A stretch of DNA of 64,000 nt from Erythrobacteraceae bacterium WH01K (GTDB taxonomy: Bacteria; Pseudomonadota; Alphaproteobacteria; Sphingomonadales; Sphingomonadaceae). A program made the position numbers and the translations under genes. Under the pieces are notes generated by a model. It saw nothing but the letters and a program-made list of their open reading frames with translations. It was not told the DNA's origin and searched no databases. Positions within the stretch are counted from its first letter, which is position 1, and each line of letters begins with the position of its first letter. The stretch is from contig CP115966.1 in NCBI GenBank assembly GCA_027941995.1, forward strand, positions 1,736,001 to 1,800,000. The letters run 5' to 3'. This document shows, in pieces, positions 1 to 9,698 of the stretch.

Positions 1-102
1 GCTCTGGTCGGCCGAGAGCGGATGATGGACGCCTACGCCCACGCCATTGGCGAAGGCTACCGCTTCTACAGCTATGGCGATTCCTCGCTTCTCCTGCCAT
101 GA
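1..102 (+). CDS. queA: S-adenosylmethionine:tRNA ribosyltransferase-isomerase, C-terminal end (partial)
   Basis: Reading frame open from the first base of the window, ending at TGA 100-102; 33 residues are visible. The tail contains [20 protein letters not shown], which closely matches the conserved QueA C-terminus (family knowledge). QueA transfers the ribosyl moiety of SAM to 7-aminomethyl-7-deazaguanine in tRNA to make epoxyqueuosine. The presence of tgt about 2.7 kb downstream on the same strand supports the call. The rest of the gene lies left of the window. Confidence 0.9.
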   Translation, partial: ALVGRERMMDAYAHAIGEGYRFYSYGDSSLLLP

Positions 103-109
103 CGACCGG

Positions 110-1063
110 ATGGATGATGCCATTCTGCGCCTTCGCGGCCTGACCAAGATCTATGACGGGCGCTTCACCGCGCTCGACAACGTCGATCTCGACATTCGCA
201 AGGGCGAGATTTTTGCGCTGCTCGGGCCCAATGGTGCGGGCAAGACGACGCTGATCGGCGCGGTCTGCGGCCTCGTCAATCCGACCGCCGGCAGCATCGA
301 GGTTTTCGGGCAGGACCTGCAAAGCACATGGCGCAGCGCACGAAGCCGCATCGGACTGGTACCGCAGGAACTAAGCACCGACATGTTCGAGCCCGTGATG
401 CGCTCCGTCAGCTATTCGCGCGGGCTTTTCGGCCTGCCGCCAGACCGCGCCCATATCGAGGACGTGCTTCGCGCGCTGAGCCTGTGGGACAAGCGAGACG
501 AGCAGATCCGGGCGCTTTCCGGCGGGATGAAGCGGCGCGTCCTGATCGCAAAGGCCATGGCGCACGAGCCGGACCTGCTGTTCCTCGACGAACCGACCGC
601 AGGCGTCGATGTGGAACTGCGCAAGGATATGTGGAAGCAGATCGGCGCGATGCGGGAGCGGGGCACAACCGTCATCCTGACCACGCACTATATCGAGGAA
701 GCCGAGCAGATGGCCGACCGCGTCGGGATCATCAGCGGCGGGCGTATCCTGATGGTGGATAACAAGGACGCGATGATGAAGCGCCTGGGCCGGACGGAAG
801 CGCTGATCGAACTCGCCCGCCCGCTCGCCGCGATACCGCCCGAAATCGCGCGCTATCCCGTCCAGCTGGAAGATGGCGGCACGACGCTGTGCTATCGCGG
901 CGGCGACGGATCGGGGAAGGGACGCGGCGAAGTCGCCGACGTGACCAAGGCCCTGACGGCTGCGGGTATCGACTATGTCGGCATAGACGTGCGCGAAAGC
1001 TCTCTGGAGGATATCTTCGTGGACCTGCTGGAACGCGGGCAGGGGGAAGGGGCCGCGGCATGA
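110..1063 (+). CDS. ABC transporter ATP-binding protein (ABC-2 exporter type)
   Basis: 317-residue cytoplasmic ATPase. Walker A GPNGAGKTT lies at about residues 39-47, the signature LSGGM near 137 and Walker B LLFLDEPTAGVD near 157, followed by the H-loop TTHY. The order and the roughly 80-residue C-terminal extension fit drug/polysaccharide-export ATPases that pair with ABC-2 membrane proteins. I chose ATG 110, 7 bases after the queA stop, because an earlier in-frame ATG at 47 would run inside queA and add residues unlike the family. Its last 4 bases overlap the permease start (ATGA), which implies translational coupling. Substrate unknown. Confidence 0.93.
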   Translation: MDDAILRLRGLTKIYDGRFTALDNVDLDIRKGEIFALLGPNGAGKTTLIGAVCGLVNPTAGSIEVFGQDLQSTWRSARSRIGLVPQELSTDMFEPVMRSVSYSRGLFGLPPDRAHIEDVLRALSLWDKRDEQIRALSGGMKRRVLIAKAMAHEPDLLFLDEPTAGVDVELRKDMWKQIGAMRERGTTVILTTHYIEEAEQMADRVGIISGGRILMVDNKDAMMKRLGRTEALIELARPLAAIPPEIARYPVQLEDGGTTLCYRGGDGSGKGRGEVADVTKALTAAGIDYVGIDVRESSLEDIFVDLLERGQGEGAAA

Positions 1064-1830
1064 TGGGGTTCAACCTGCGCAGCACTTGGGCGATCTACCA
1101 GCGCGAGCTGTTCCGCGCCCTTCGCACAGCGTTCCAGTCGATCCTCGCGCCGGTCCTGACGACGGCGCTCTATTTCATCGTCTTCGGTGCGGCCATCGGG
1201 GAGGGTATGCCCGATCTGGGCGGCGTGGATTACGGCGCCTTCATCGTGCCGGGTCTGCTGCTTCTGACCCTGCTCAGCGAAAGCACCTCGAATGCCAGTT
1301 TCGGCATCTACATGCCTCGCTTCACCGGCACGATCTACGAACTCCTCTCCGCACCGGTGGGGGTGGCGGAAACGCTTGTCGGCTTCGTCGGGGCGGCGGC
1401 CACCAAGTCGCTGATCCTCGCCGCCATCATCCTCGCCACGGCGACTTTGTTCGTCGATTACTCCATCGCGCATCCCGTGCTGGCGATCTTCTACATCATG
1501 CTGGTCGCGGCCAGTTTTAGCCTGTTCGGATTCATCCTCGGCGTATGGGCGGACAGTTTCGAGAAGCTGGGGATCATCCCGCAGCTGATCCTGCTGCCAC
1601 TGACGTTCCTTGGCGGCACGTTCTACTCGATCGATATGCTGCCCGAACCGTGGGACACGGTCGCGCTGTTCAATCCGATCGTCTATCTCGTCAGTGGCCT
1701 GCGCTGGACGTTTTACGGCAGCGCCGATGTGCCGATCGAGGTGTCGTTCGGGCTGACCATCGGTTTCCTCGCCGTCTGCATCGCCATCATCGCCTTCATC
1801 TTCCACACGGGCTGGCGCCTGCGGCCATGA
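1060..1830 (+). CDS. ABC-2 type transporter permease
   Basis: 256-residue integral membrane protein with about six hydrophobic segments and the typical ABC-2 architecture: a cytoplasmic N-terminus followed by TM1 near residues 27-45, and the conserved region with PLTFLGGTFYSIDMLP before the last segments. It forms the membrane half of the exporter encoded just upstream. The start ATG 1060 lies in the ATGA overlap with the ATPase stop; a second ATG follows directly at 1063. Nothing in the sequence identifies the cargo. Confidence 0.92.
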   Translation: MMGFNLRSTWAIYQRELFRALRTAFQSILAPVLTTALYFIVFGAAIGEGMPDLGGVDYGAFIVPGLLLLTLLSESTSNASFGIYMPRFTGTIYELLSAPVGVAETLVGFVGAAATKSLILAAIILATATLFVDYSIAHPVLAIFYIMLVAASFSLFGFILGVWADSFEKLGIIPQLILLPLTFLGGTFYSIDMLPEPWDTVALFNPIVYLVSGLRWTFYGSADVPIEVSFGLTIGFLAVCIAIIAFIFHTGWRLRP

Positions 1831-1882
1831 CCAGCGCATCCGGGGTGGAAGGATCTTGCGCGAGGCGCTAGCGGTCGCGGCC

Positions 1883-2833
1883 ATGCGCTACCTTCTCCTT
1901 CCCCTGGCTGCCTGTGCGTTGACGCTGCCGAGCGTCGCGCTCGCACAGCTTCCCCCGCCGGTGCGGGCCATGATCGATGCCGCCATCGAAAGCGGTGACA
2001 GCAAGGCGGTTTCGACCGTGCTGAAACTGGCCCGCCAGACAAATCCGGACCAGGTCGCCGAGATCGACGAGATCGCGAACGCCTATTCGCAGCAACAGGC
2101 CGAGCTTGCCCGGCAGGCTGCCGAGGAAAAGGATCGCCAGCTGGCGGATGCCGGCGTGTTCGACAACTGGACGGGCAAGGGGGAAATCGGGGCCTTCCGC
2201 GCCACGGGCAATACCAGCAATACGGGGCTGAGCGGCGCGCTGGAATTACGGCGCAGCGGGATCGACTGGAGCCACAAGCTGACCGGCCGCGCCGACTACC
2301 AGCGGACCGGCGGCGTCACCACGCGCGAGAAATATTTCGCCGCCTACGAACCGCGCTACCAGATCGACGACGGCTTCTTCGCCTATGGCCTCGCTCAGTA
2401 TGAAGGCGATCGATTTCAGGGCTTTGATGCGCGCTATTCGGTATCGGCAGGCGTCGGCTACACCGTGATCGATACCGACGATCTCAGCCTGTCGGTGAAG
2501 GGCGGCCCGGCCTATCGCAGGACCGAGTTCCTCGACGGGACCAGTGACACGAACCTGGCCGGGCTGATCGGGGCCGATTTCGACTGGGCCATCAGCGACC
2601 GGATAAAGTTCACGCAGGACACCAACGTGGTCTCGGGCGCAGCGGGCGGGACGGCGACGGTGTTCATCGACGGGGCGAATACCTCCGTCAACCTGCTGTC
2701 CGGCCTGCAGTTCAAGGTCAGTGACAAGGTTTCGACCCGCTTTTCCTACCAGGTCGATTACGACAGCAATCCCCCGGCAGGCGCGGTTTCGACCGATACG
2801 CTTTCCCGCTTCACCCTTGTCTACGGTTTCTGA
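1883..2833 (+). CDS. DUF481 family outer-membrane beta-barrel protein
   Basis: 316 residues. A clear Sec signal peptide (about residues 1-22, ending SVALAQ) is followed by an alpha-helical linker of roughly 70 residues, then a region of alternating aromatic and polar strands ending in F (FTLVYGF), the usual signature of an outer-membrane barrel. The segment from GKGEIGAFRATGNTSNTGL onward fits the DUF481 (putative salt-induced outer membrane protein) family. I chose ATG 1883 because an upstream start at 1856 would put charged residues before the signal. The tgt start codon follows after 3 bases, so the two genes are cotranscribed. Role unknown. Confidence 0.85.
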   Translation: MRYLLLPLAACALTLPSVALAQLPPPVRAMIDAAIESGDSKAVSTVLKLARQTNPDQVAEIDEIANAYSQQQAELARQAAEEKDRQLADAGVFDNWTGKGEIGAFRATGNTSNTGLSGALELRRSGIDWSHKLTGRADYQRTGGVTTREKYFAAYEPRYQIDDGFFAYGLAQYEGDRFQGFDARYSVSAGVGYTVIDTDDLSLSVKGGPAYRRTEFLDGTSDTNLAGLIGADFDWAISDRIKFTQDTNVVSGAAGGTATVFIDGANTSVNLLSGLQFKVSDKVSTRFSYQVDYDSNPPAGAVSTDTLSRFTLVYGF

Positions 2834-3967
<1,134 letters not shown>

Positions 3968-4008
3968 GGACTTGATCCCGGACGCCTTCCTTGAAAGGAT
4001 GACATAAA

Positions 4009-4032
4009 CCTGCGGCAGGGATGATCCGCAGG
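4009..4032. terminator. Hairpin downstream of tgt, possible terminator
   Basis: Perfect 7-bp inverted repeat CCTGCGG / CCGCAGG with a 10-base loop, in the 91-base gap between tgt and the S9 peptidase remnant. There is only a short T-rich stretch after it (GATTTAATT), so termination is plausible but not certain. Confidence 0.4.
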
Positions 4033-4058
4033 TGACGATTTAATTCCGGGGGTCTCTC

Positions 4059-6072
4059 TTGCTACACAAATTCAAATTCGCGGCCGGCGTCGCGGCTGCT
4101 GCACTTTGCCCGGTCCCCGGCCAGGCTCCGGCCCATGCCGAAACGCCGCAGGAAACGGCCCAGCTCTTCGGTGCGCGGGAGGGTGTGCGCCACGTTTCGC
4201 TGTCCCCCGATGGCAGCAAGTTTTCCTATATCGCCCCCTATGGGGCACAGGGCGAGGCGCTGTATCTCGTCGATCTGACACAGGCAACGCCGGCACCGCA
4301 GCGCGTCATCGCCCTGACGGTGGAACGATCGAACCTCGACTATTGCGAGTTCGCGACCAACACCCGTTTCGTGTGCCGAACGTCCTTTTCCCGCGACAGC
4401 AATGTCAGCGGCGACATCTTCGGATACAGCCGGCTTCGCAGTCGATGCCGATGGTGAAAATGTCGAGCAGCTGAGCCCCGATGTCGGATCGCGTTCGCTC
4501 TATGTCGGGTTCAGCGGCGGCTCGGTCGTTGCCCTCGATGTTCAGGGGGAGCCCGACAAGATCCTGATGACGCAGGACTGGTTCCCGGAAAACGGAGCCA
4601 ATACCCGCCTTGCGAACAAGGAATGGGGCCGCGGCGTGGTGGAGGTCGACATCGATTCCGGCCGCACCAGCAAGGTCGAGAATCCCGACGGTAACACCTT
4701 TGCCTATTACGCCGATGAAACGGGAGCGGTCCGGCTGAAGGGGGTCGGACGCTTCGTACAAGGACGCGATACCGGGGAACGGGCATATTTCTATCGCAAG
4801 CCGGGTTCGTCGCAATAGGATGAATTGTCCCGCGCGACGGTGGGCGCACAGACAATCGACGAAGGTTTCATTCCCGTAGCCGTGGCGGCGCGTGAAAACG
4901 CCGTGTACGGGTTCGAGCCGAATGCCGATGGCAATCTCGCAATCTATCGCCAGAAACTGGACGGTTCGGACACGCGCGAGGAAGTCGTGTCGCGCAGCGA
5001 CGTCGACGTCGACGATCTCATTCGCCTGGGACGGCAGCGCCGGGTGGTCGGCGCAAGTTATGCGACGGAGGTGCGCAGGGCCGTCTATTTCGATCCGGAG
5101 CTCAAGGCGCTTGCCGAAGGGCTCGAAGCCGCTCTTTCAGGCAGTCCGCTGATAGGCATACGCGGAGCCAATGCGGACGAGAGCAAGCTGCTGATTTCAG
5201 CATCCAGCGACACGGATCCCGGCATGCTGTATCTCTATGACAAGCAGACGCGGCAACTGAACGAGCTGATGCCGCTTCGCGACGGTTTCGCCGGACGCCA
5301 GCTCGGCACAATGAAGCCGGTTACCTATCCTGCGGCGGATGGAACTGAGATCCCCGGCTACCTCACGCTTCCGCCCGGACAGGAAGATGCGAGAGGTCTC
5401 CCGGCGATCGTAATGCCGCATGGCGGGCCCGGAGCGCGAGACGAATGGGGCTTCAATTGGCTGGTGCAGTTCTTTGCCGCGCGCGGCTATGCCGTATTGC
5501 AGCCCAATTTCCGCGGGTCGGCGGGGTATGGATCGGAATGGTTCGGCAAGAACGGCTTCCAGGCATGGGAGACCGCGGTTGGCGACGTGAACGATGCAGG
5601 CCGCTGGTTCGTGTCGGAGGGCGTAGCCGATCCGGACAAACTTGCTATCGTGGGCTGGTCCTATGGCGGCTATGCGGCGTTGCAGTCGCAGGTTCTCGAC
5701 CCTTCGCTGTACAAGGCGATCGCGGCCATTGCTCCGGTCACCGACCTGAAGATGTGGCGAAACGAATTCCAGACTTCGGGTAGCCTGCGACTGATCGACG
5801 ACTTTGTCGGCGAAGGGCCGCATGTCATGCAAGGTAGCCCGGCACGCAATGTCGCGGCCTTCGCCTCGCCCGTATTTCTCGTGCATGGCGATGCCGACCA
5901 GAATGTCGGCGTGGAACATTCGCGCGAAATGGAAACCGAATTGCGCAAAGCGGGCAAGGACGTCCAGTTCGTCGAATTCGAAGGCGTGGCGCACAGCATC
6001 GACGATTCCGCAATGCGCACGCGGATGCTGGCGGATATCGACGCCTTCCTGACCCGCCATCTCTCCCCTTGA
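4059..6072 (+). pseudogene. S9 family prolyl oligopeptidase/acyl-peptidase-like gene, disrupted
   Basis: Reads as one secreted S9 peptidase if two lesions are repaired. Part 1 (TTG 4059, signal peptide ending AHAETP) loses frame near 4430: the family-like FAVDADGENV continues in the next frame, most simply explained by loss of two bases. Part 2 then meets an in-frame TAG at 4816-4818. Part 3 continues in that same frame to 6072 and keeps the alpha/beta-hydrolase end, with nucleophile GWSYGGYAA, Asp in HGDADQNV and His in GVAHSID. About 660 codons in total match the family length. Two independent lesions argue for real decay rather than one base-call error. Part 3 alone could still be translated from a weak start. 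Confidence 0.8.
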
Positions 6073-6096
6073 GGCGTGCGGGCCGGAAGCACAAAA

Positions 6097-6127
6097 AGAA
6101 AGGGCGGCCCGTGAAGGCCGCCCTTTT
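6097..6127. terminator. Bidirectional intrinsic terminator
   Basis: Ten-base perfect stem AAGGGCGGCC / GGCCGCCCTT with a 6-base loop, preceded by AAAAAG and followed by TTTTCG. It sits between the converging S9 remnant and rpsD, and can serve both strands. Confidence 0.85.
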
Positions 6128-6148
6128 CGTATCAGGTATGCGTACCGA

Positions 6149-6763
6149 TCAGCGCGAGTAGAACTCGACGACCAGGTTCGGTTCCATCGTGACGGGGTAG
6201 GGAACCTCGTCCAGCTTCGGCACGCGGGTGTAGGTCACCTTGTCGTTGCCATCGGGAACCACGTAGTCGGGGATCTCGCGCTCGGGCAGGCTCTGCGCTT
6301 CGATGACGAGAACCATTTCCTGCGCCTTCTTGCCCAGCGAAACGACGTCGCCGACCTTCACGCGGGCGCTGGCGATGTTGGTCTTCACGCCGTTCAGCAG
6401 AATGTGGCCGTGGCTCACGATCTGGCGCGCGGCGAAGATCGTCGGAGCGAACTTGGCGCGGTAGACGACCATGTCCAGACGCTGTTCCAGCAGGCCGATC
6501 AGGTTCTGGCCGGTATCGCCCTTCATGCTGGCCGCTTCCTTGTAGGTGCGGCGGAACTGCTTCTCGGTGACGTCGCCGTAATAGCCCTTCAGCTTCTGCT
6601 TAGCGCGCAGCTGCAGACCGAAGTCCGACATCTTGCTCTTGCGACGCTGGCCGTGCTGGCCGGGGCCGTAGGAACGCTTGTTGACCGGGGAATTCGGGCG
6701 ACCCCAGATGTTTTCGCCCATCCGGCGGTCGAGCTTATACTTGGCGCTCTTGCGCTTCGACAT
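6149..6763 (-). CDS. rpsD: 30S ribosomal protein S4
   Basis: 204 residues beginning [20 protein letters not shown]. The N-terminal S4 domain contains [19 protein letters not shown], and the S4 RNA-binding domain lies near residues 94-150 ([15 protein letters not shown]...). S4 nucleates 16S rRNA assembly. The start at 6763 is fixed by a strong GAAGGAAG ribosome-binding site just upstream; the frame is open further, but that part is not S4-like. The gene stands alone. The 248 bases between it and the divergent chorismate mutase gene must hold both promoters. Confidence 0.97.
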   Translation of the reverse strand: MSKRKSAKYKLDRRMGENIWGRPNSPVNKRSYGPGQHGQRRKSKMSDFGLQLRAKQKLKGYYGDVTEKQFRRTYKEAASMKGDTGQNLIGLLEQRLDMVVYRAKFAPTIFAARQIVSHGHILLNGVKTNIASARVKVGDVVSLGKKAQEMVLVIEAQSLPEREIPDYVVPDGNDKVTYTRVPKLDEVPYPVTMEPNLVVEFYSR

Positions 6764-7011
6764 GGTATCTTCCTTCAATTTGCTGCGATCCGCCGACAAT
6801 GCGGACCGTTCGAACCCGGCTGCGCACCACACGGCCGATTGTGCCGTGTGCGGCCACCGCTTCACCGGGATGCGGGGCCAATCGGGCGCGCCCATGGAAA
6901 GGCGCGTTGCCGAAGTGAGCGCGCCAAATAGCGCGCCTGCCGTGTAAAGCAAGGGGAATCGCCGTCACGACCGGCTCGACAAACGGCCTCGCGCTCGCCA
7001 AGGGACGCGGC

Positions 7012-7320
7012 ATGACCGATATTCGATTGCCCGACGATTGCGAAACCATGTCCGACGTACGCGCTGGCGTGGACCGGACGGACCGGGAACTGATGGAATT
7101 GCTGGACCGCCGCTTCGGCTACATGCGCGCCGCTGCCCGGATCAAGCCGACGCGCGATGCCGTGCGGGACGAGGATCGCAAGGCCGAAGTCATTGCCAAT
7201 GCTGTTGCCGATGCAGGGGCGCGAAAACTTCCGGCGGAGGAACTGGAAGCGATCTGGGACAGGCTGGTCGAGGCATCGATCGCTTATGAAATGACGATCT
7301 GGGACGAACTCAGGAAATAA
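7012..7320 (+). CDS. Chorismate mutase, AroQ type
   Basis: 102-residue all-helical protein. It has the AroQ arrangement: VDRTDRELMELLDRRFGYM in helix 1 (basic substrate-binding residue), then IKPTRDAVRDEDR in the following loop/helix, and a last helix with WDRLVEASIAYEM. It converts chorismate to prephenate in phenylalanine/tyrosine synthesis. Isochorismate-pyruvate lyases of the PchB type share the fold, so the narrower assignment is from family resemblance. It is a single-gene unit followed by a terminator at 7346-7391. Confidence 0.87.
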   Translation: MTDIRLPDDCETMSDVRAGVDRTDRELMELLDRRFGYMRAAARIKPTRDAVRDEDRKAEVIANAVADAGARKLPAEELEAIWDRLVEASIAYEMTIWDELRK

Positions 7321-7345
7321 CAGCTCGGATCTCGGGAGGCAAAAC

Positions 7346-7391
7346 GAGAAAGGCGCGCCGCCCGGAACGTCCGGACAGCGCGCCTTTTCTC
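7346..7391. terminator. Bidirectional intrinsic terminator
   Basis: Long stem GAGAAAGGCGCGC / GCGCGCCTTTTCTC (one extra T) around a loop that itself contains CCGGA/TCCGG. T-rich on both strands; it separates the chorismate mutase gene from the convergent secreted-protein gene at 7413-7715. Confidence 0.85.
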
Positions 7392-7412
7392 ATAAGCCGA
7401 AGCTTAGTCTGA

Positions 7413-7715
7413 TTAGTTGTTGTCGCCTACGGCGGAACGACGGTTCAGGGCCTGGCCGACCGAGTCCTGGGTGTCTTCCTCGTACTTTTTCCACTCGTAA
7501 GCGGTGCGGCAGACCTTCTTCTTCGCAAGGCGCGAGCCGGTGACCGTGTAGGTCTTGCAGATCTTGCGGTTCATATCGAGACCGTCATCGTCCTCTTCCG
7601 TTTCGGGCGCGGCTTCCGGTGCCTGCGCGTTTTCCTCGCCGCCCTGGGCGTAGGCGATGGTGGGGGCGGATGCTGCGAAAAGAACGCCTGCGGCAAGTGC
7701 TGCGGTCAATTTCAT
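7413..7715 (-). CDS. Small secreted protein with GSRL/CRT motif (copy 1)
   Basis: 100 residues. The Sec signal peptide ends IAYAQG (about residue 24). An acidic, Pro/Ala-rich linker follows, then a conserved C-terminal block with ICKTYTVTGSRLAKKKVCRT and EWKKYEEDTQDS. Two cysteines frame the GSRL motif and could form a disulfide in the periplasm. The same block occurs in the upstream neighbour at 7825-8154, so these are tandem paralogues. Similar cysteine/GSRL blocks are common in uncharacterised sphingomonad proteins. Function unknown. Confidence 0.8.
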   Translation of the reverse strand: MKLTAALAAGVLFAASAPTIAYAQGGEENAQAPEAAPETEEDDDGLDMNRKICKTYTVTGSRLAKKKVCRTAYEWKKYEEDTQDSVGQALNRRSAVGDNN

Positions 7716-7824
7716 GAATTTTTCCTCTGTTTTCGGGTCGCTTGGTTTTGGGGTGTGCAGTGTCGAAATAGCAGGCGCGTGTTACGGGGCGGTGAATTTT
7801 CAATATTCCGGCCCGCGTCACCCG

Positions 7825-8154
7825 TTATCCCGGCGTATCCGAGTAACGAGCGGTCGCCTGATTAAGCGAATCCTGCGTATCCTGTTCGTAAATCTTCCAT
7901 TCGGCCTTCGTGCGGCAGACCTTCCGGCTTGCCAATCGGGATCCGGCGATCGTGTGGCGGCGACATTCGATCTTGCCGCCGTCATTTTCGTCTTCCGCTT
8001 CGGCCTCCGGCGCGGTTTCGTCGTCGGGGACGGCATTCTCGTGAGCAGCCTGAGCGGTGGAATCGTGGGCCGGCGGCGTTTCAACCGCGGGCGTGACCTG
8101 CATCAGAAGCAGGCCTGCGAGAAGGGGGGAAAGCACAGCCATGACCGGAGGCAT
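7825..8154 (-). CDS. Small secreted protein with GSRL/CRT motif (copy 2)
   Basis: 109 residues. It has a hydrophobic N-terminus (MAVLSPLLAGLLLMQV), a Glu/Ala/Asp-rich linker, then IECRRHTIAGSRLASRKVCRT and EWKIYEQDTQDSLNQA, clearly homologous to copy 1. Conserved between the two are both cysteines, GSRLA, KVCRT, EWK, YE and DTQDS, while linkers and tails differ; this points to an old duplication with selection on the C-terminal block. It lies 5 bases after the trmJ stop, so it may be the last gene of the rpiB-glyA-nrdR-trmJ run. Confidence 0.75.
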   Translation of the reverse strand: MPPVMAVLSPLLAGLLLMQVTPAVETPPAHDSTAQAAHENAVPDDETAPEAEAEDENDGGKIECRRHTIAGSRLASRKVCRTKAEWKIYEQDTQDSLNQATARYSDTPG

Positions 8155-8159
8155 ACCTC

Positions 8160-8900
8160 CTATCGGCTATCTCCGTCAAATCGCCCCCGTTGCAGCGTGC
8201 TGAGGACGCCCCGCAGGGTACGGACCTCCAAATGGTTCCAGCCCGGCTTTGTCAGGACGGTGCGGAGCGTGCGGCGAGTCGCTTCGCGGCGGGCCTCGGG
8301 GCGAAAATATCCGTTCGGCTCCAGCATCCGTTCGAAATGGTCGATAAGGCCTTCCAGTTCTTCCTGCGGAGCGGGGGGAAGCAGATCCTCAACGGTCGGT
8401 TGAGCCAGATCGGCGCCTTTCGACCATTCATACGCGCACAGGATGACGGCCTGTGCCAGGTTCAGCGAGCCGAAGTCGGGATCGATCGGCACGGTAAGGA
8501 TGGACCGCGCCAGCGCGACATCGGCAGTCTCCAGCCCCGATCGCTCCGGCCCGAACAGGATTGCGGAGCGCCCCTGCGCACTGCGGATCTCTCCTGCAGC
8601 CTCGGTTGGAGTTACGACCGGCTTCGACACCCCGCGCTTGCGAACCGTGGTCGCATAGACATGGGCACAGTCGGAAACCGCGTCGGCTGTCGACTCGAAG
8701 ACCTGCGCCTGTTCCAGCACGTCGTCCGCGCCCGAGGCTGCGGGGCCGGCGGAGGGATTGGGCCATCCGTCGCGCGGGCTGACCAGACGCATCTCGGTCA
8801 AGCCGAAATTGCGCATGGCGCGCGCCGCCTTGCCGATATTCTCGCCCAATTGCGGGCGGACGAGCACGATGATCGGCTTGCCGGTCGCTTGCGAGGTCAT
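8160..8900 (-). CDS. trmJ: tRNA (Cm32/Um32) 2'-O-methyltransferase, SPOUT family
   Basis: 246 residues. The SpoU/TrmH motifs are in order: [20 protein letters not shown] (motif 1, residues about 14-33), [10 protein letters not shown] (motif 2) and [16 protein letters not shown] (motif 3, knot). The SLNLAQA signature and C-terminal helical extension match TrmJ, which methylates the 2'-hydroxyl of position 32 in tRNA. Its start overlaps the nrdR stop by 4 bases (ATGA), so expression is coupled to nrdR. Confidence 0.88.
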   Translation of the reverse strand: MTSQATGKPIIVLVRPQLGENIGKAARAMRNFGLTEMRLVSPRDGWPNPSAGPAASGADDVLEQAQVFESTADAVSDCAHVYATTVRKRGVSKPVVTPTEAAGEIRSAQGRSAILFGPERSGLETADVALARSILTVPIDPDFGSLNLAQAVILCAYEWSKGADLAQPTVEDLLPPAPQEELEGLIDHFERMLEPNGYFRPEARREATRRTLRTVLTKPGWNHLEVRTLRGVLSTLQRGRFDGDSR

Positions 8901-9370
8901 TGCTGGCCCGCCTCGTGGACGGTGCTGGCAAATTCCTCGAAATCGCGGGCTTCACTGAAATCGCGGTAGACAGAGGCGAAGCGGATATAGGCCACGGAAT
9001 CGAGCTGGCGCAGCCCGTCCATCACCAGTTCGCCGATACGGCTCGATGCGATCTCGCTTTCGCCTGTCGTCTCGACCTGTCGCTGGATGCCGGAGACGAG
9101 CTGGTCGATCTGTTCCCGGCTGACATCGCGCTTGCGGCAGGCGAGGGCGATCGACTGCTCCAGCTTCACCCGGTCGAAGGGCTGTTTGCGCGCTCCGGCC
9201 TGGTCGCCCGATTTGACCACGGTCACTTCGCGCAATTGCACGCGTTCGAACGTGGTAAAACGCGCCCCGCATGAAGAACACTGTCGCCGGCGACGGATCG
9301 CGGCGTTGTCTTCGGCGGGACGCGAGTCTTTTACCTGGCTGTCATCATGGGCGCAGAATGGGCAGCGCAT
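8897..9370 (-). CDS. nrdR: Transcriptional repressor NrdR
   Basis: 157 residues. The zinc ribbon is [13 protein letters not shown] ... [17 protein letters not shown], followed by the ATP-cone domain ([24 protein letters not shown]). NrdR represses ribonucleotide reductase genes in response to ATP/dATP. The glyA-nrdR arrangement is common in alphaproteobacteria. It overlaps trmJ by 4 bases. Confidence 0.96.
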   Translation of the reverse strand: MRCPFCAHDDSQVKDSRPAEDNAAIRRRRQCSSCGARFTTFERVQLREVTVVKSGDQAGARKQPFDRVKLEQSIALACRKRDVSREQIDQLVSGIQRQVETTGESEIASSRIGELVMDGLRQLDSVAYIRFASVYRDFSEARDFEEFASTVHEAGQQ

Positions 9371-9405
9371 CGTGTCTCACTGGAATGTCGAAAGGGGATC
9401 GGCCC

Positions 9406-9696
9406 CTATTTGACGGAATTGAGCCGTTTGTAAAACGCATATCCGCCGCCTGCCGCAGCGCCGATCAGCGGCCCGACGACCGGCAGGATAATCCCGGCAA
9501 CTGCGCCGATGGCCGCGCCTTTAAGGACAGGCTTCGTCGAGGGATGCTTCATCCCTTCCCTGAACATGGCGGACGCTTCGGTCTTCGCCTCGTCCGCGAT
9601 ACGTTCACGGCGCTCGCGCTCGCGGCGCTTGTCGCCGGGCAGGGATTCGGCCGTCGAGGCGGTTTCGTTCTGGGTGGTGGTATCGAAGTCGGTCAT
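9406..9696 (-). CDS. Small membrane protein with glycine-rich hydrophobic segment
   Basis: 96 residues. A charged N-terminal half with RRERERRERI is followed by a Gly/Ala-rich hydrophobic hairpin (about residues 64-88, AAIGAVAGIILPVVGPLIGA) of the glycine-zipper kind. I chose ATG 9696, two bases after the glyA stop, over a longer start inside glyA. It sits between glyA and nrdR in the same direction. No function can be assigned. Confidence 0.7.
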   Translation of the reverse strand: MTDFDTTTQNETASTAESLPGDKRRERERRERIADEAKTEASAMFREGMKHPSTKPVLKGAAIGAVAGIILPVVGPLIGAAAGGGYAFYKRLNSVK

Positions 9697-9698
9697 GT

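Noticed and set aside
4816-4818. TAG read through as an amber-encoded residue in the S9 peptidase
   Set aside because: A separate frameshift occurs upstream in the same gene, so decay explains both better.
4825-6072. 3' part of the S9 gene as an independent intact hydrolase
   Set aside because: It starts in mid-propeller without signal peptide or good start; kept as part of the pseudogene, though translation is not excluded.
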